A stretch of 64,000 nucleotides of DNA from Ilumatobacter sp. (GCF_030065885.1 NZ_JASJCS010000009.1:35308-99307), one strand, 5' to 3'; positions 43,725 through 53,131 are shown, counted from the stretch's first letter. The notes: a model not told the origin generated them from the letters alone. Numbers and translations are program-made.

Positions 43725-44443
43725 GGACGCTCGCACTGGCACGTCGGAACCTCAAGGAGGTGCTCCGCGACCCGCTCTCGCTGGGCCTGCTGATCGCGCT
43801 CCCTGCGTTGATGCTGCTCGTGCTGCAGAGCCTGGACGGCGTCGACGACTTCTACTCCCCCACCATGCTCGCACCCGGGATCGCACTGTTCGGCTTCGTG
43901 ATGCTGATGTTCAGCTCGTCGATGGTGATGGCACGCGATCGTGAGAGCTCGCTGTTCCCCCGGTTGCTCACGACCCCGCTGCGACCGGTCGAGTTCATCA
44001 CCGCCTACTCACTGCCGTTCGTCGCCGTGGCGATCGTCCAGGGCCTCGTGGTCTACGCGATCGCCGCAGCCCTCGGCATCGACATGGAGGGCAGTCCCCT
44101 GCTCGTGGTCCTGGTCCTGATGCTGATCGTGTTCTTCTTCGTCGCGCTCGGCATGATCGCCGGCTCGCGGTTCGGCGTGGCTGCGCTCTCCGGCGCCTAC
44201 AGCGTGGTCCTGCTGCTCACGATCTTCGCCGGCACCTGGTTCGATCTCGAGGAGGTCGGCGGGCCGATCGAGGCCGTCGAGAACGTGCTGCCGTTCACCC
44301 ATGCGCTCGACGCGACCCGCGACGTGATGGCCGAGGGCGCCGGGCTGGGGACGATCGGCACCGACCTCGCCTGGGTCACGGCGTACACGGTGGTGGCCGT
44401 CGCCCTCGCGCTCGTGTCGTTCCGGAGCCGGATGACCGAGTGA
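43721..44443 (+). CDS. ABC-2 type permease (DrrB-like)
   Basis: A 240-residue membrane protein with six hydrophobic segments, starting MRTLALARRNLKEVLRDPLSL. The ARDRESSLFPRLLTTPLRPVEFITAY loop near residues 70-95 is the conserved ABC-2 cytoplasmic motif. The C terminus LVSFRSRMTE is typical. It is translationally coupled to the ATPase upstream and forms a minimal two-gene exporter with it. The next gene is convergent. Confidence 0.94.
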   Translation: MRTLALARRNLKEVLRDPLSLGLLIALPALMLLVLQSLDGVDDFYSPTMLAPGIALFGFVMLMFSSSMVMARDRESSLFPRLLTTPLRPVEFITAYSLPFVAVAIVQGLVVYAIAAALGIDMEGSPLLVVLVLMLIVFFFVALGMIAGSRFGVAALSGAYSVVLLLTIFAGTWFDLEEVGGPIEAVENVLPFTHALDATRDVMAEGAGLGTIGTDLAWVTAYTVVAVALALVSFRSRMTE

Positions 44444-44530
44444 CGTCGGCCCCTTGCGCCGGCCCGGTCCTGTCGACGATGAGGTCGGGCGGCAGGGATG
44501 GGGTGCCGGTTCGTCCCGCGCCCGCGGCAC

Positions 44531-47500
44531 TCAGCTCGTGCTCGGCGCCGCGGGCTCATCGAGCCCGTCCCGCAGCACGTCGTCGAGCGTGGCACGCATC
44601 TCGAGGAGCACTTCTCGGATCGTGCGCTCGTCGTCGTGGCCGATGCCGGTGCGACCGACCGCCGTGCCGCCATCGCCGTCGACCGGCGGGTCGAGCTCGT
44701 GCTCGGCGTCGCGGAGCAGCGCCTGCAGGAACGGGATCTCCCGCGCTCCGGTGGCAGCGAGGTGGTCATGGACCGAGCGGGCGTCGTCGACGCGCCCGAG
44801 CGCCGTCATCAGGTTGACGTACTCGGCGGCGGCGAACTGGGCGTTGTAGATGTTCTCGAGATCGACGACGTCGGCCACGTACTCCGACAGCAGTTCGATC
44901 GCCCGCTGCCGCCGGCCGGCCCGGAACAGGCGCCGGGCGCTCAGCGGGTTGCTCATCGAGTTCGTGCGCTCGGGCACGTCGACCGAGACGGCCTCGTCGA
45001 AGTACCGCCACGCCGCCTCCTCCCGGCCCTGCTGGAGCGCCGAGAAGCCGAGCATCGTCAGCGAGTAGTGCAGGCAGGTCGGCGGCCCTTGCTGCCGGTG
45101 GAGATCGGCGCACGCCGTCAGGTGCGCGTCGACCTCGGCCAGCTGACCGGTCATCAGGAGGGAGCCGCCGACGCCGAGCACGTCGAACAGCGCTGCGACG
45201 TAGTCGTCGCTGCGGCGGACGAGGTCGCGCATGACGGTGAGGGCCTCCTCCGCCATCCGCGGGTAGTCGCCGGCGATGAAGCTGCGGGCGTACCGCACCA
45301 TCGAGTCGTCGGGTTCGCCGAACCGGGCGACCAGGCTGTCGAAGCCCGTCTGGTCGAGATGCCGCATGTAGCGCCGCGCCGCCCACGTCATCCCGAACGC
45401 GATCGTGTCGCGGTCGTCGGTCGGCGTGATCTCGAGCAGCCGCTCGGACCAGTCGCCGATCTCGGACTGGCTCCGCAGATAGACCTCGGCCACGATCGGT
45501 TCGAGCAGTGCACGCGCTCGCTGGACGTCGCCGGTGTCGCACGCCCACTCGAACGCCGCCCGGAGGTTGGACCACACCTCTGCCAGCCGGGCGACGCCCT
45601 CGATCTCCCCGGGGCCGGCGAGCAGTCGACGCACATCGGTGACGACACCGAGACACCACTCGGCATGGCGGCCCGCGGTGCGGTCGGTGCGGCCCACCTC
45701 GGACAGGAGCTCGGCACCGAACTGGCGGATGGTCTCGAGGAGCTGGAACCGGCGCCCGAAGGGACCCGACTCGACGATCACCATCGAGCGGTCGACCAGA
45801 CCGGCGAGCAGCTCGTCGACGTCGGCCGCGTCGAGGTCGTCGCCGGCGGCCACGATCTCGGCGGCCGCGAGGTCGAACGGGCCGGCGAAGATCGAGAGCC
45901 GGCGGAACAGCGCCTGCTCGAGCTCGGACAGCAGGTCGTACGACCACTGAATCGTCGCGCGGAGCGTTCGATGACGCTCGACGCTGGTGCGGCGCCCGCC
46001 GGTGAGCAGGCGCAACCGGTCGTCGAGCCGCTCGACCAGATCGGCCGGCGACATGCTGCGGGTTCGTGCGGCGGCGAGCTCGATCGCCAATGGCACGCCG
46101 TCGAGGCGCTGGCAGATCTCGACGACATCGGCCCGGCTGGCGACGGCGTCGAACGCCGGCGAGATCGCGGTCGCCCGCTCGTCGAAGAGCTCGACCGCCG
46201 ACCCGCCGGGGTCGAGGGGCGACACGGCGACGAGCTGCTCGCCCTCGACGCCGAGCCCCTCTCGGCTGGTGGCCACGACCCGGACGTCGGGGCAGCGGAT
46301 CGCGATCGACTCGACCAGCGCGGCAGCGCCGTCGACGACGTGCTCGCAGTTGTCGAGCACGATCAGCGTCGGGCGAGCGGCCAGCGCGCCGAGGATCGAC
46401 TCGACGAGCGGCCGGCTCGGGCTCTCGTGGACGTCGAGCGCGTCTGCGACCGCCCGCGCGACGTCGGCCGATGACATCACCGGTGCCAGCTCGATCAACC
46501 AGGACCCGCCGGGCGACTCGGCACCGGCGAGCTCGGCCGCAGCGAGCGCCAGGCGCGTCTTGCCGATGCCGCCGGGCCCGACCAGCGTCACGATCGGGTG
46601 GGCCGCGATGGCCGACGTGACCGCGTCGACGTCGTCGGTGCGCCCGATCAGGCGGCCGAGCCGGCGCGGGAGGTTCCCGCGTCGGGCCACCTCGATCTGG
46701 AGCGGCGGGAAGTCGCCGGCGCCCAGCTGGTGCACGCGCTGCTCGGCGATGACGCCGTCGATCCGGTACGTGCCGAGGTCGTGCAGGTCGGCGCCCTCGA
46801 CCAACGCCGCCGTGACGCCGGAGACCAGCGTCTGCCCGCCGTGGCCCGCGGACAGGATCCGCCCCGCCACGTTGACGGCGGAGCCGAAGTAGCCCTTCCC
46901 GCGCTCCTCGGTCTCGCCCGTGTGGATGCCGATCCGCAGCCGCAGCCGGAGGTCGTCGGGCCACGGTTCCGACTCGATCGACGCCTGGAGCTCCTCGGCC
47001 CAGCGCACCGCGTCGCTGGCCCGATGGAACACGACGCCGAACGAATCACCGCCCGTCGCGAACACGTACCCCTCGTGCTCGCCCGAGACGGCCGCGACGA
47101 TCCTGTCGTGCCGCACGATCGCGTCGGCCATGGCCCGGCGATCCCTCGCCCACAGCCGGGTCGAGTCGGCGACGTCGGTGAAGCCGAACGTCACCGTGCC
47201 GGTCGGCATCCCGAGCGCCGTCCCCCGGCTGGGCGTGTGCGTGCCGAGCTGGTCGTCCTGGCCGAGGATCAGCCGCTCGAGCTCGCGGAGGCGCGGGCCG
47301 GGTTCGACGCCGAGGTGTTCCACCAGCTGCTCGCGGGCGCTGCGGTACGCAGCCAGCGCGTCGGCCTGCCGGCCGACCCGGTACAGGCCGGTCATCAGCA
47401 GTGCCCACAGGCCCTCTCGGAACGGGTAGGTGCTGGTGAGCTCGGTCAGCGTCCCGATCGTGCCGGCGGGGTTGCGCTCGACGCGGTCCTCCAGCTGGGC

Positions 47501-47935
47501 TTCGGCTGCGGTGAGCCACTGCTCGACCAGCCCGTCGACCACGGCGTCGAAGCCGGCGGCATCGAGTCCGGCGAGCGGTACGCCGGTCCACTCGGCGAGC
47601 GCCCGATCGACGTCGTCGATCGCCAGCAGTCGCTGGAACCTCGTGACGTCGACCGACTCCGGCGGGAGGTCGAGCCGGTAGGCGGCGCCCACGCGGCTGA
47701 TCGCATCGGTCCCCAGACCCTTGCGCAGGCGCGTCACGTACGACTGCAGGGTCTTGTCGGCGGTGCGCGGCGGTTGGTCGCCCCACACGAGGTCGATCAA
47801 CCGCGACACCGGTACCGCCGAGCCCGGTGAGAGGGCGAGGGCCGCCAGCAACGCCTGGGACTTCGCCGGGCCGACATCGACGGCGCGACCGCTCGTGTCG
47901 GTGGCACCGACCCCGCCGAGCAGTCTGATCTGCAC
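44531..47935 (-). CDS. SARP-type regulator fused to class III cyclase, NB-ARC-like ATPase and TPR domains
   Basis: A 1134-residue multidomain regulator: an OmpR-like winged helix (about 1-95; QIRLLGGVGATDTSGRAVDV, LQSYVTRLRKGLG), a BTAD domain (about 96-235), an adenylate/guanylate cyclase domain (about 243-400; TVTFGFTDVADSTRLW, GYFGSAVNVAGRI), a P-loop ATPase (GPGGIGKTRLA near 450, LIVLDNCEHV, then a winged helix with QWSYDLLSELEQALFRRLSIF), and a C-terminal TPR-like region. This extends the AfsR plan by a cyclase module. The second cyclase metal region reads GGDSFGVVF, so catalysis is possible but unproven. The start is GTG 47935 with GGGAGG 5 nt upstream. Heptamer operators lie in the divergent promoter region. 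Confidence 0.93.
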   Translation of the reverse strand: MQIRLLGGVGATDTSGRAVDVGPAKSQALLAALALSPGSAVPVSRLIDLVWGDQPPRTADKTLQSYVTRLRKGLGTDAISRVGAAYRLDLPPESVDVTRFQRLLAIDDVDRALAEWTGVPLAGLDAAGFDAVVDGLVEQWLTAAEAQLEDRVERNPAGTIGTLTELTSTYPFREGLWALLMTGLYRVGRQADALAAYRSAREQLVEHLGVEPGPRLRELERLILGQDDQLGTHTPSRGTALGMPTGTVTFGFTDVADSTRLWARDRRAMADAIVRHDRIVAAVSGEHEGYVFATGGDSFGVVFHRASDAVRWAEELQASIESEPWPDDLRLRLRIGIHTGETEERGKGYFGSAVNVAGRILSAGHGGQTLVSGVTAALVEGADLHDLGTYRIDGVIAEQRVHQLGAGDFPPLQIEVARRGNLPRRLGRLIGRTDDVDAVTSAIAAHPIVTLVGPGGIGKTRLALAAAELAGAESPGGSWLIELAPVMSSADVARAVADALDVHESPSRPLVESILGALAARPTLIVLDNCEHVVDGAAALVESIAIRCPDVRVVATSREGLGVEGEQLVAVSPLDPGGSAVELFDERATAISPAFDAVASRADVVEICQRLDGVPLAIELAAARTRSMSPADLVERLDDRLRLLTGGRRTSVERHRTLRATIQWSYDLLSELEQALFRRLSIFAGPFDLAAAEIVAAGDDLDAADVDELLAGLVDRSMVIVESGPFGRRFQLLETIRQFGAELLSEVGRTDRTAGRHAEWCLGVVTDVRRLLAGPGEIEGVARLAEVWSNLRAAFEWACDTGDVQRARALLEPIVAEVYLRSQSEIGDWSERLLEITPTDDRDTIAFGMTWAARRYMRHLDQTGFDSLVARFGEPDDSMVRYARSFIAGDYPRMAEEALTVMRDLVRRSDDYVAALFDVLGVGGSLLMTGQLAEVDAHLTACADLHRQQGPPTCLHYSLTMLGFSALQQGREEAAWRYFDEAVSVDVPERTNSMSNPLSARRLFRAGRRQRAIELLSEYVADVVDLENIYNAQFAAAEYVNLMTALGRVDDARSVHDHLAATGAREIPFLQALLRDAEHELDPPVDGDGGTAVGRTGIGHDDERTIREVLLEMRATLDDVLRDGLDEPAAPSTS

Positions 47936-47962
47936 CTGCACCTCCCGATCGTCGTGCCGCCC

Positions 47963-48002
47963 GGTTGCGTCCGGCCGGATGCCGGGTTGCGTCTCGGTTG
48001 AG
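47963..48002 (+). promoter_or_regulatory. SARP operator set 1 (direct heptamers)
   Basis: GGTTGCG at 47963-47969 and 47985-47991 and GGTTGAG at 47996-48002: spacing 22 bp then 11 bp, that is 7-bp units on one helical face, the known layout of SARP binding sites. Confidence 0.72.
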
Positions 48003-48016
48003 TCTCCCACGCGCAC

Positions 48017-48056
48017 TTCAACCGGGGCGAGGGCCGATCGCAACCTCTGCGCAACC
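48017..48056 (-). promoter_or_regulatory. SARP operator set 2 (direct heptamers, opposite strand)
   Basis: On the minus strand, GGTTGCG at 48056-48050 and 48045-48039 and GGTTGAA at 48023-48017: spacing 11 bp then 22 bp. With set 1 it forms a symmetric pair between the divergent regulator and MMPL genes. Confidence 0.72.
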
Positions 48057-48123
48057 GGACACCGTCACCGTGGACACCCGACCACACCGACACGTCGAAC
48101 ATCCCCCGAAGGAGCACCACCCC

Positions 48124-50406
48124 ATGTCCCACGCTCTCTACCGACTCGGCCGGCTGGCCGCCCGCCGACCCTGGATGATGATCGGCGTCTGGCTGATCGC
48201 CTCGATCGCCGTGATCGCGGCCTCGGGCGCCTTCGGCCGCGACCTCGAGGACTCGTTCGCCGTGCCCGGCCTCGACTCCCAGGAGGCGGTCGACCTGCTG
48301 TCGACGGCCAGCTCCGACCAGGCGGGCCTCACGGCCCAGATCGTGACGACGCCGATCGACGACGGCGCCACGTTCTTCGACTCAGCGGCGTCGCGTGATG
48401 CGCTCGCCGATCTGCAGGCCGACGCCGCAGCTCTCCCGAACGTGCTCGGCACGAACGATCCGGCGGGTGCGCTCGCCGACGGTCCCGAGGCGGCGGTGCA
48501 GACCGGCTCGGTCTCGGCCGACGGTCGCGTCGCGTTGATCCGGGTGCAGTACCCGGTGATCGAGGAGCTGTCCCACGACGACCTCGTCCGCCTCAAGGAG
48601 TTCGGCGCCGACGCCCGCACCGGGTCGCCGCTGCAGATCGAGATGGGCGGCGACCTGTTCTTCTCGTTCGAGGAGCCCGAGACGGGCATCGGCGAGATGA
48701 TCGGGCTCGCCGCCGCGGTGATCATCCTGCTGCTGGCCTTCGGGTCGGTGATCGCGATGGGCCTGCCGATCGGCATGGCGCTGTTCGGGCTCGCGCTCGG
48801 CGTCAGTTCGATGGCGCTGATCACGTACCTGATCGACATCCCGAGCTGGGCGCCCCAGATGGGCAGCATGATCGGGCTCGGCGTCGGCATCGACTACGCC
48901 CTGTTCCTCGTCACACGCCACCGCGAGCATCTCGCCCGCGGGATGACCGTCGTCGAGTCGGTCGGGCGCGCGGTCGCGACCGCCGGCCAGGCGGTCATCT
49001 TCGCCGGCGGTACGGTCGTGATCGCGATCCTCGGCCTCGCCGTGGCCGGCGTGCCGTTCATGACGGCGGCCGGTGTCGCGACCTCGGTGATCGTGCTGCT
49101 CATGGTCATCGCCTCGGTCACGCTGCTGCCGGCATTCCTCGGCCTGGCCGGCCACTGGATCAACCGGATCGGCATCCACCGGCGCGGTTCGGTCGCCTCG
49201 AGCGCGAGCCCCCGGTGGGAGCGGTGGGGCGCCCACGTCTCCAAGCACGCCTGGCCGTACGCGATCGGCGTGACGCTGCTGCTGGTCGGCCTCACCGCAC
49301 CGGTCCTGGCGCTCCGACTGGGCTTCCCCGACGAGGGCACACTGCCCGAGTCACGCACCGAGCGGCGCGCCTACGACCTCGTGGCCGAGGGGTTCGGGCC
49401 GGGCATCAACGGTCCGCTCGTGATCGCCGTCGACATCTCCGAGGACGCCTCGGTCGTCGAGCCGCTCGTGCAGGTCGTCTCGTCCGACCCGGGCGTCGCT
49501 GCCGTCGCGCCACCCGAGGTCGACGTCGACGCCGGCGTGGCGACGCTGCTCGCCTTCCCGACGACCGCACCGCAGGACGACGCGACGCTCGACACCATCG
49601 AACGGATCCGGGCCGACGCCTTCCCGTCGGTGCTCGACGACAGCCCCGCCGTCGCTCATGTCGGCGGACAGACGGCGAGCTTCGCCGACATCGGCCAGCG
49701 CGTCACCGACCGGCTCCCGATGTTCATCGTCGCGGTGATCGTCCTGTCGTTCCTGCTGCTGACGGTGGTGTTCCGATCCGTGCTGGTGCCGCTCAAGGCG
49801 GCGCTGCTCAACCTGCTCAGCATCGGAGCCGCCTACGGCGTGCTCGTCATGGTGTTCCAGTGGGGATGGGGCAAGGGCCTGATCGGGCTGGAGTCGACCG
49901 TGCCGATCGTCTCGTTCATCCCGATGTTCATGTTCGCGATCCTGTTCGGCCTGTCGATGGACTACGAGGTCTTCCTCCTGTCGCGGGTCCGGGAGGAGTA
50001 CCTGCTCAGCGGCGACAACGATCGGTCGGTCATCAGCGGCATCGCCAGCACCGCCCGGGTGATCACGTCGGCCGCCCTGATCATGATCTCGGTCTTCCTC
50101 GGCTTCGTGCTCGGCGACGACCCGGTCATCAAGATGATGGGCCTCGGCCTCGCCACCGCGATCTTCGTCGATGCGACGATCGTGCGAGTGGTGCTGGTGC
50201 CCGCGACGATGAAGCTGATGGGTGACGCGAACTGGTGGATCCCGGCCTGGCTCGACCGCCTGCTCCCGACCGTCGACATCGACGGTGAGGCGGGCCTCCC
50301 CGAGCCCGAGTACGAGCCGTTGCCCGCCCCGGCGGACGGCGGCCACGACGGCGGCCACGACGACGACCCCGACATCGACCTCGAGCCCGTCCCGGCGCTG
50401 GCCTGA
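48124..50406 (+). CDS. MMPL-family RND transporter
   Basis: A 760-residue transporter of the MMPL/HAE2 type. It has an N-terminal helix after MSHALYRLGRLAARRPWMM, an extracytoplasmic domain (about 40-180), a first bundle of five or six helices including GSMIGLGVGIDYALFLVTRHREHL near 255-280, a second extracytoplasmic domain, and a second bundle with FIPMFMFAILFGLSMDYEVFLLSRVREEY near 598-626. GVGIDYALF and GLSMDYEVF contain the proton-relay Asp residues. The tail is acidic. It exports lipids or drugs in relatives. It is divergent from the SARP regulator and its promoter carries the heptamer repeats, so it is the prime regulatory target. Confidence 0.95.
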   Translation: MSHALYRLGRLAARRPWMMIGVWLIASIAVIAASGAFGRDLEDSFAVPGLDSQEAVDLLSTASSDQAGLTAQIVTTPIDDGATFFDSAASRDALADLQADAAALPNVLGTNDPAGALADGPEAAVQTGSVSADGRVALIRVQYPVIEELSHDDLVRLKEFGADARTGSPLQIEMGGDLFFSFEEPETGIGEMIGLAAAVIILLLAFGSVIAMGLPIGMALFGLALGVSSMALITYLIDIPSWAPQMGSMIGLGVGIDYALFLVTRHREHLARGMTVVESVGRAVATAGQAVIFAGGTVVIAILGLAVAGVPFMTAAGVATSVIVLLMVIASVTLLPAFLGLAGHWINRIGIHRRGSVASSASPRWERWGAHVSKHAWPYAIGVTLLLVGLTAPVLALRLGFPDEGTLPESRTERRAYDLVAEGFGPGINGPLVIAVDISEDASVVEPLVQVVSSDPGVAAVAPPEVDVDAGVATLLAFPTTAPQDDATLDTIERIRADAFPSVLDDSPAVAHVGGQTASFADIGQRVTDRLPMFIVAVIVLSFLLLTVVFRSVLVPLKAALLNLLSIGAAYGVLVMVFQWGWGKGLIGLESTVPIVSFIPMFMFAILFGLSMDYEVFLLSRVREEYLLSGDNDRSVISGIASTARVITSAALIMISVFLGFVLGDDPVIKMMGLGLATAIFVDATIVRVVLVPATMKLMGDANWWIPAWLDRLLPTVDIDGEAGLPEPEYEPLPAPADGGHDGGHDDDPDIDLEPVPALA

Positions 50407-50475
50407 CCGACCGGAACGCGAACCCGACCCCGAACCCGACTCAGACAACTCCTTCCCGAAAGCAGGACCGTCACG

Positions 50476-51357
50476 ATGACCGACAGCACACATCCACCCG
50501 GCGGCGACATGGACACGCTCGTGTCGACCGACTGGCTGAGCGACCACCTCCACGACGACGACCTCGTCGTCCTCGACTGCAGCGTCTACATGGACCCCGA
50601 CGGCGACGGCGGGATGCGGACCGTCCCGGGCCGCGCCCGGTATGAGGACGGTCACATCCCCGGTGCCGGCTTCGCCGACCTCTGCGCCGACCTCGCCGAC
50701 CCCGACAGCGCCTGGCAGTTCGCGATGCCGACACCCGAGCGGTTCTGCGCCGCCATGGGAGCGCTCGGCGTCGGCGACGACTCCCGGGTGGTGCTGTACG
50801 ACGGCACCATCGCGGCGTGGGCGGCCCGCGTCTGGTGGATGCTCCGCTGGGTCGGATTCGACCGGGCCGCGTTGCTCGACGGCGGCCTCCAGGCATGGAC
50901 CGCCGAAGGCCGGCCGCTCTCGACCGAGGCGCCGGCTCACCCCCAGCGCTCCCTCGTCGCCAACGTGCGACCCGAGCTGATCGCCGACCGCGACGAGGTG
51001 CTGGCTGCGATCGACGACGGTGCGACGTGCCTCATCGACACGCTGATGCCCGAGCACTACCGAGGTGAGATGCAGATGTACGAGCGGCCGGGGCACATCC
51101 CGGGCGCATCCAACGTGGCGGTGACCTCACTCCTCGCCGAGGGCTACCGCTTCCGACCGCTCGACGAGCTCGCCGCGCTGCACCCCGAGAATCGCGACGC
51201 CCGGACGATCACGTACTGCGGAGGCGGCATCGCTGCGTCGGCCAACGCGTTCGCCATGCACCGGCTCGGCTTCTCGGATCTCGCGGTGTACACGGCGTCG
51301 CTCCAGGAGTGGGCCGCCGACCCCGACCTGCCGATGACCACGGAGGAGGCCCGATGA
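50476..51357 (+). CDS. Sulfurtransferase with two rhodanese domains
   Basis: A 293-residue thiosulfate/3-mercaptopyruvate sulfurtransferase. The N-terminal rhodanese domain (about 12-145) is inactive in catalysis (VVLYDGTIAAWAARVWW), and the C-terminal domain (about 165-288) holds the active Cys248 in TITYCGGGIAASANAFA. RPGHIPGASNVAV is the conserved domain entry. It moves sulfane sulfur to cyanide, thioredoxin or other thiols. The ATG overlap with the next gene (ATGA at 51354) suggests an operon with the quinone oxidoreductase. Confidence 0.93.
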   Translation: MTDSTHPPGGDMDTLVSTDWLSDHLHDDDLVVLDCSVYMDPDGDGGMRTVPGRARYEDGHIPGAGFADLCADLADPDSAWQFAMPTPERFCAAMGALGVGDDSRVVLYDGTIAAWAARVWWMLRWVGFDRAALLDGGLQAWTAEGRPLSTEAPAHPQRSLVANVRPELIADRDEVLAAIDDGATCLIDTLMPEHYRGEMQMYERPGHIPGASNVAVTSLLAEGYRFRPLDELAALHPENRDARTITYCGGGIAASANAFAMHRLGFSDLAVYTASLQEWAADPDLPMTTEEAR

Positions 51358-51395
51358 CCGACGCACGAACCATGTCGACGCCGAGAGGTGCCACG

Positions 51396-52376
51396 ATGAA
51401 CCGCATGAAGGCGATCACCCAGCGGCGCTACGGAGGTACCGAGGCGCTCGAGCTCCGTGAGGTCGAGCGGCCTGAGCCCGGCCCCGACCAGGTGCTGGTG
51501 AAGATGAGGGCGGCGTCGGTGAACCCTCTGGATTGGTACTTCATGACCGGCGTGCCGTTCGTGCTGCGCTTCCAGGCCGGCCTGAGGACGCCCAAGCGGA
51601 CGACGCCCGGCGCCGACCTCGCAGGCATCGTCGAGGCCGTCGGTTCGGACGTGACCCGGTTCCGGCCCGGCGACGACGTCTTCGGCGAGACGTCCGGCGG
51701 CGCCCTCGCCGAGTACGTCGTCGCCGACGAGGACGATCTGGTCGTCAAGCCGCCGAGCCTGACGTTCGAGCAGGCGGCGGCGGTACCGGTTGCGGGCTTC
51801 ACGGCGCTGCAGGGGCTCCGCGACCACGCGAAGGTCGAGCCCGGCCAGCACGTGCTGGTCAACGGCGCCGCGGGCGGCGTCGGCACGTTCGCCGTGCAGA
51901 TCGGCAAGCAGCTCGGCGCAGAGGTCACCGGCGTCTGCAGCACCGGCAACGTCGAGATGGTGCGGTCGCTCGGCGCCGACCACGTCGTCGACTACACGGC
52001 CGACGACTTCGCGTCGGGCGAGGTGCAGTACGACGTGCTGTTCGACTGCGCCGGCAACCGCTCGGCCCGCGAGTGCAAGCGGGCCCTGAAGCAGTCGGGC
52101 ACGTACGTCGCGGTCGGCGCACCGAGGGGCGGGGGTCTGCTCGGGCCGCTCAAGCCGCTGGTCGGCAAGATGGTGGCGTTCACGCTCGCCAAGCAACGAC
52201 TGGCGTTCTTCACCGCCACGCCCGCCGTCGACGACCTCGAACACCTCACCGAGCTGCTCGACGCCGGCCGGATCAGACCGGTGATCGATCGCACGTACGC
52301 GCTCGACGACGCGATCGAGGCGATCGGCTACTGGTCGGGCGGCCATGCCCGCGGCAAGGTCGTCGTCACGGCATGA
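51396..52376 (+). CDS. NAD(P)-dependent quinone oxidoreductase-like (zinc-less MDR family)
   Basis: A 326-residue medium-chain dehydrogenase/reductase: MKAITQRRYGGTEALELREVERP at the N terminus, VKMRAASVNPLDWYFMTG near 30-50, GADLAGIVEAVG, and the Rossmann motif NGAAGGVGTFAVQIGKQLGA near 150-170. The catalytic-zinc Cys/His set is lacking, as in quinone oxidoreductases and related enoyl reductases. ATG 51396 is favoured by GAGAGG 7 nt upstream; ATG 51354, which overlaps the sulfurtransferase stop, is the alternative. The natural substrate is unknown. Confidence 0.92.
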   Translation: MNRMKAITQRRYGGTEALELREVERPEPGPDQVLVKMRAASVNPLDWYFMTGVPFVLRFQAGLRTPKRTTPGADLAGIVEAVGSDVTRFRPGDDVFGETSGGALAEYVVADEDDLVVKPPSLTFEQAAAVPVAGFTALQGLRDHAKVEPGQHVLVNGAAGGVGTFAVQIGKQLGAEVTGVCSTGNVEMVRSLGADHVVDYTADDFASGEVQYDVLFDCAGNRSARECKRALKQSGTYVAVGAPRGGGLLGPLKPLVGKMVAFTLAKQRLAFFTATPAVDDLEHLTELLDAGRIRPVIDRTYALDDAIEAIGYWSGGHARGKVVVTA

Positions 52377-52510
52377 GCGAGCGTCGTCTCCTGACCATCG
52401 TGCTCCTGGCCGGAGCGCGCCGTGTGCTCCGCCGTCAGGGTCGTCCGACTCTGGCGGGACGGCGGCTGACGGCCGACGCTGGGAAGCAGCAGAGACCCCG
52501 GAGGTACCTC

Positions 52511-53044
52511 ATGTTCAAGGCAATCCTGCGCCTGGTCGGCGTGCTCGTCGGCGCTGCGCTCGCGGTCGCCGTCGTCTTCGTCGTCGGGATGCGCACCAAG
52601 TTCCCACCCGTGCTCAACGCCGTCCGCCGCATGAACCGCGAGGTCTGGAACCCGCGCCAGATGGAGACCGCCGGCAAGCCGGGCGCCTGGGCGTCGATCA
52701 TCCGCCACGTCGGACGCAACTCCGGCCGCGAGTACGAGACGCCGGTGGTCGCGGTCCACACCGACGACGGCTTCGTGATCGCGCTGCCGTACGGCCACCA
52801 TGCGGACTGGCTCAAGAACGTGATGGCGCAGGGCTCGGCCACGCTGGTCCACGAGGGCGAGGCCCACCACCTCGACCACGCGGTCATCGTGCCGATCGAG
52901 GACGTCAACCACCACTTCCCCGAGAAGGAACAGCAGACCCACCTGATGTTCGGCATCGACCAGGCGTTGGTGCTCCGGGAAGCCGACCCGGCCGGCTCGA
53001 CCAGCGACGCCAGCCACCCGAGGCTCGCCACCGTCGACGCCTGA
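52511..53044 (+). CDS. Ddn-family deazaflavin (F420)-dependent nitroreductase-like protein
   Basis: A 177-residue protein. It has an N-terminal hydrophobic anchor (LVGVLVGAALAVAVVFVVGM, about 8-27), then a split-barrel domain with the Ddn/DUF385 pattern: IRHVGRNSGREYETPVVAV, GFVIALPYGHHADWLKNV and GSATLVHEGEAHHL. Relatives bind F420 and reduce quinones or nitroaromatics at the membrane. GGAGG lies 6 nt before the ATG. An upstream in-frame ATG at 52373 overlapping the previous stop would add a 46-residue basic extension and is less likely. Confidence 0.88.
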   Translation: MFKAILRLVGVLVGAALAVAVVFVVGMRTKFPPVLNAVRRMNREVWNPRQMETAGKPGAWASIIRHVGRNSGREYETPVVAVHTDDGFVIALPYGHHADWLKNVMAQGSATLVHEGEAHHLDHAVIVPIEDVNHHFPEKEQQTHLMFGIDQALVLREADPAGSTSDASHPRLATVDA

Positions 53045-53090
53045 GGTCCGAGCAGGCCCCGCATCCGGACCCGCCAGCGACCACGAGGGC

Positions 53091-53122
53091 TTGACTCTGA
53101 CGCGACGTCAACCGTCATCAAT
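53091..53122 (+). promoter_or_regulatory. MerR-type promoter with dyad
   Basis: TTGAC/GTCAA arms (53091-53095 and 53107-53111) span a -35-like TTGACT. A weak -10 (CATCAA, 53116-53121) lies at a 19-bp spacing, the over-long spacer expected for MerR-controlled promoters. The MerR gene starts at 53132. Confidence 0.5.
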
Positions 53123-53131
53123 GGTGGTGCC

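Noticed and set aside
52373..52510. 46-residue N-terminal extension of the Ddn-like protein
   Set aside because: It is very Arg-rich, with a strong GGAGG and a membrane-anchor start at 52511; the extension is probably untranslated.
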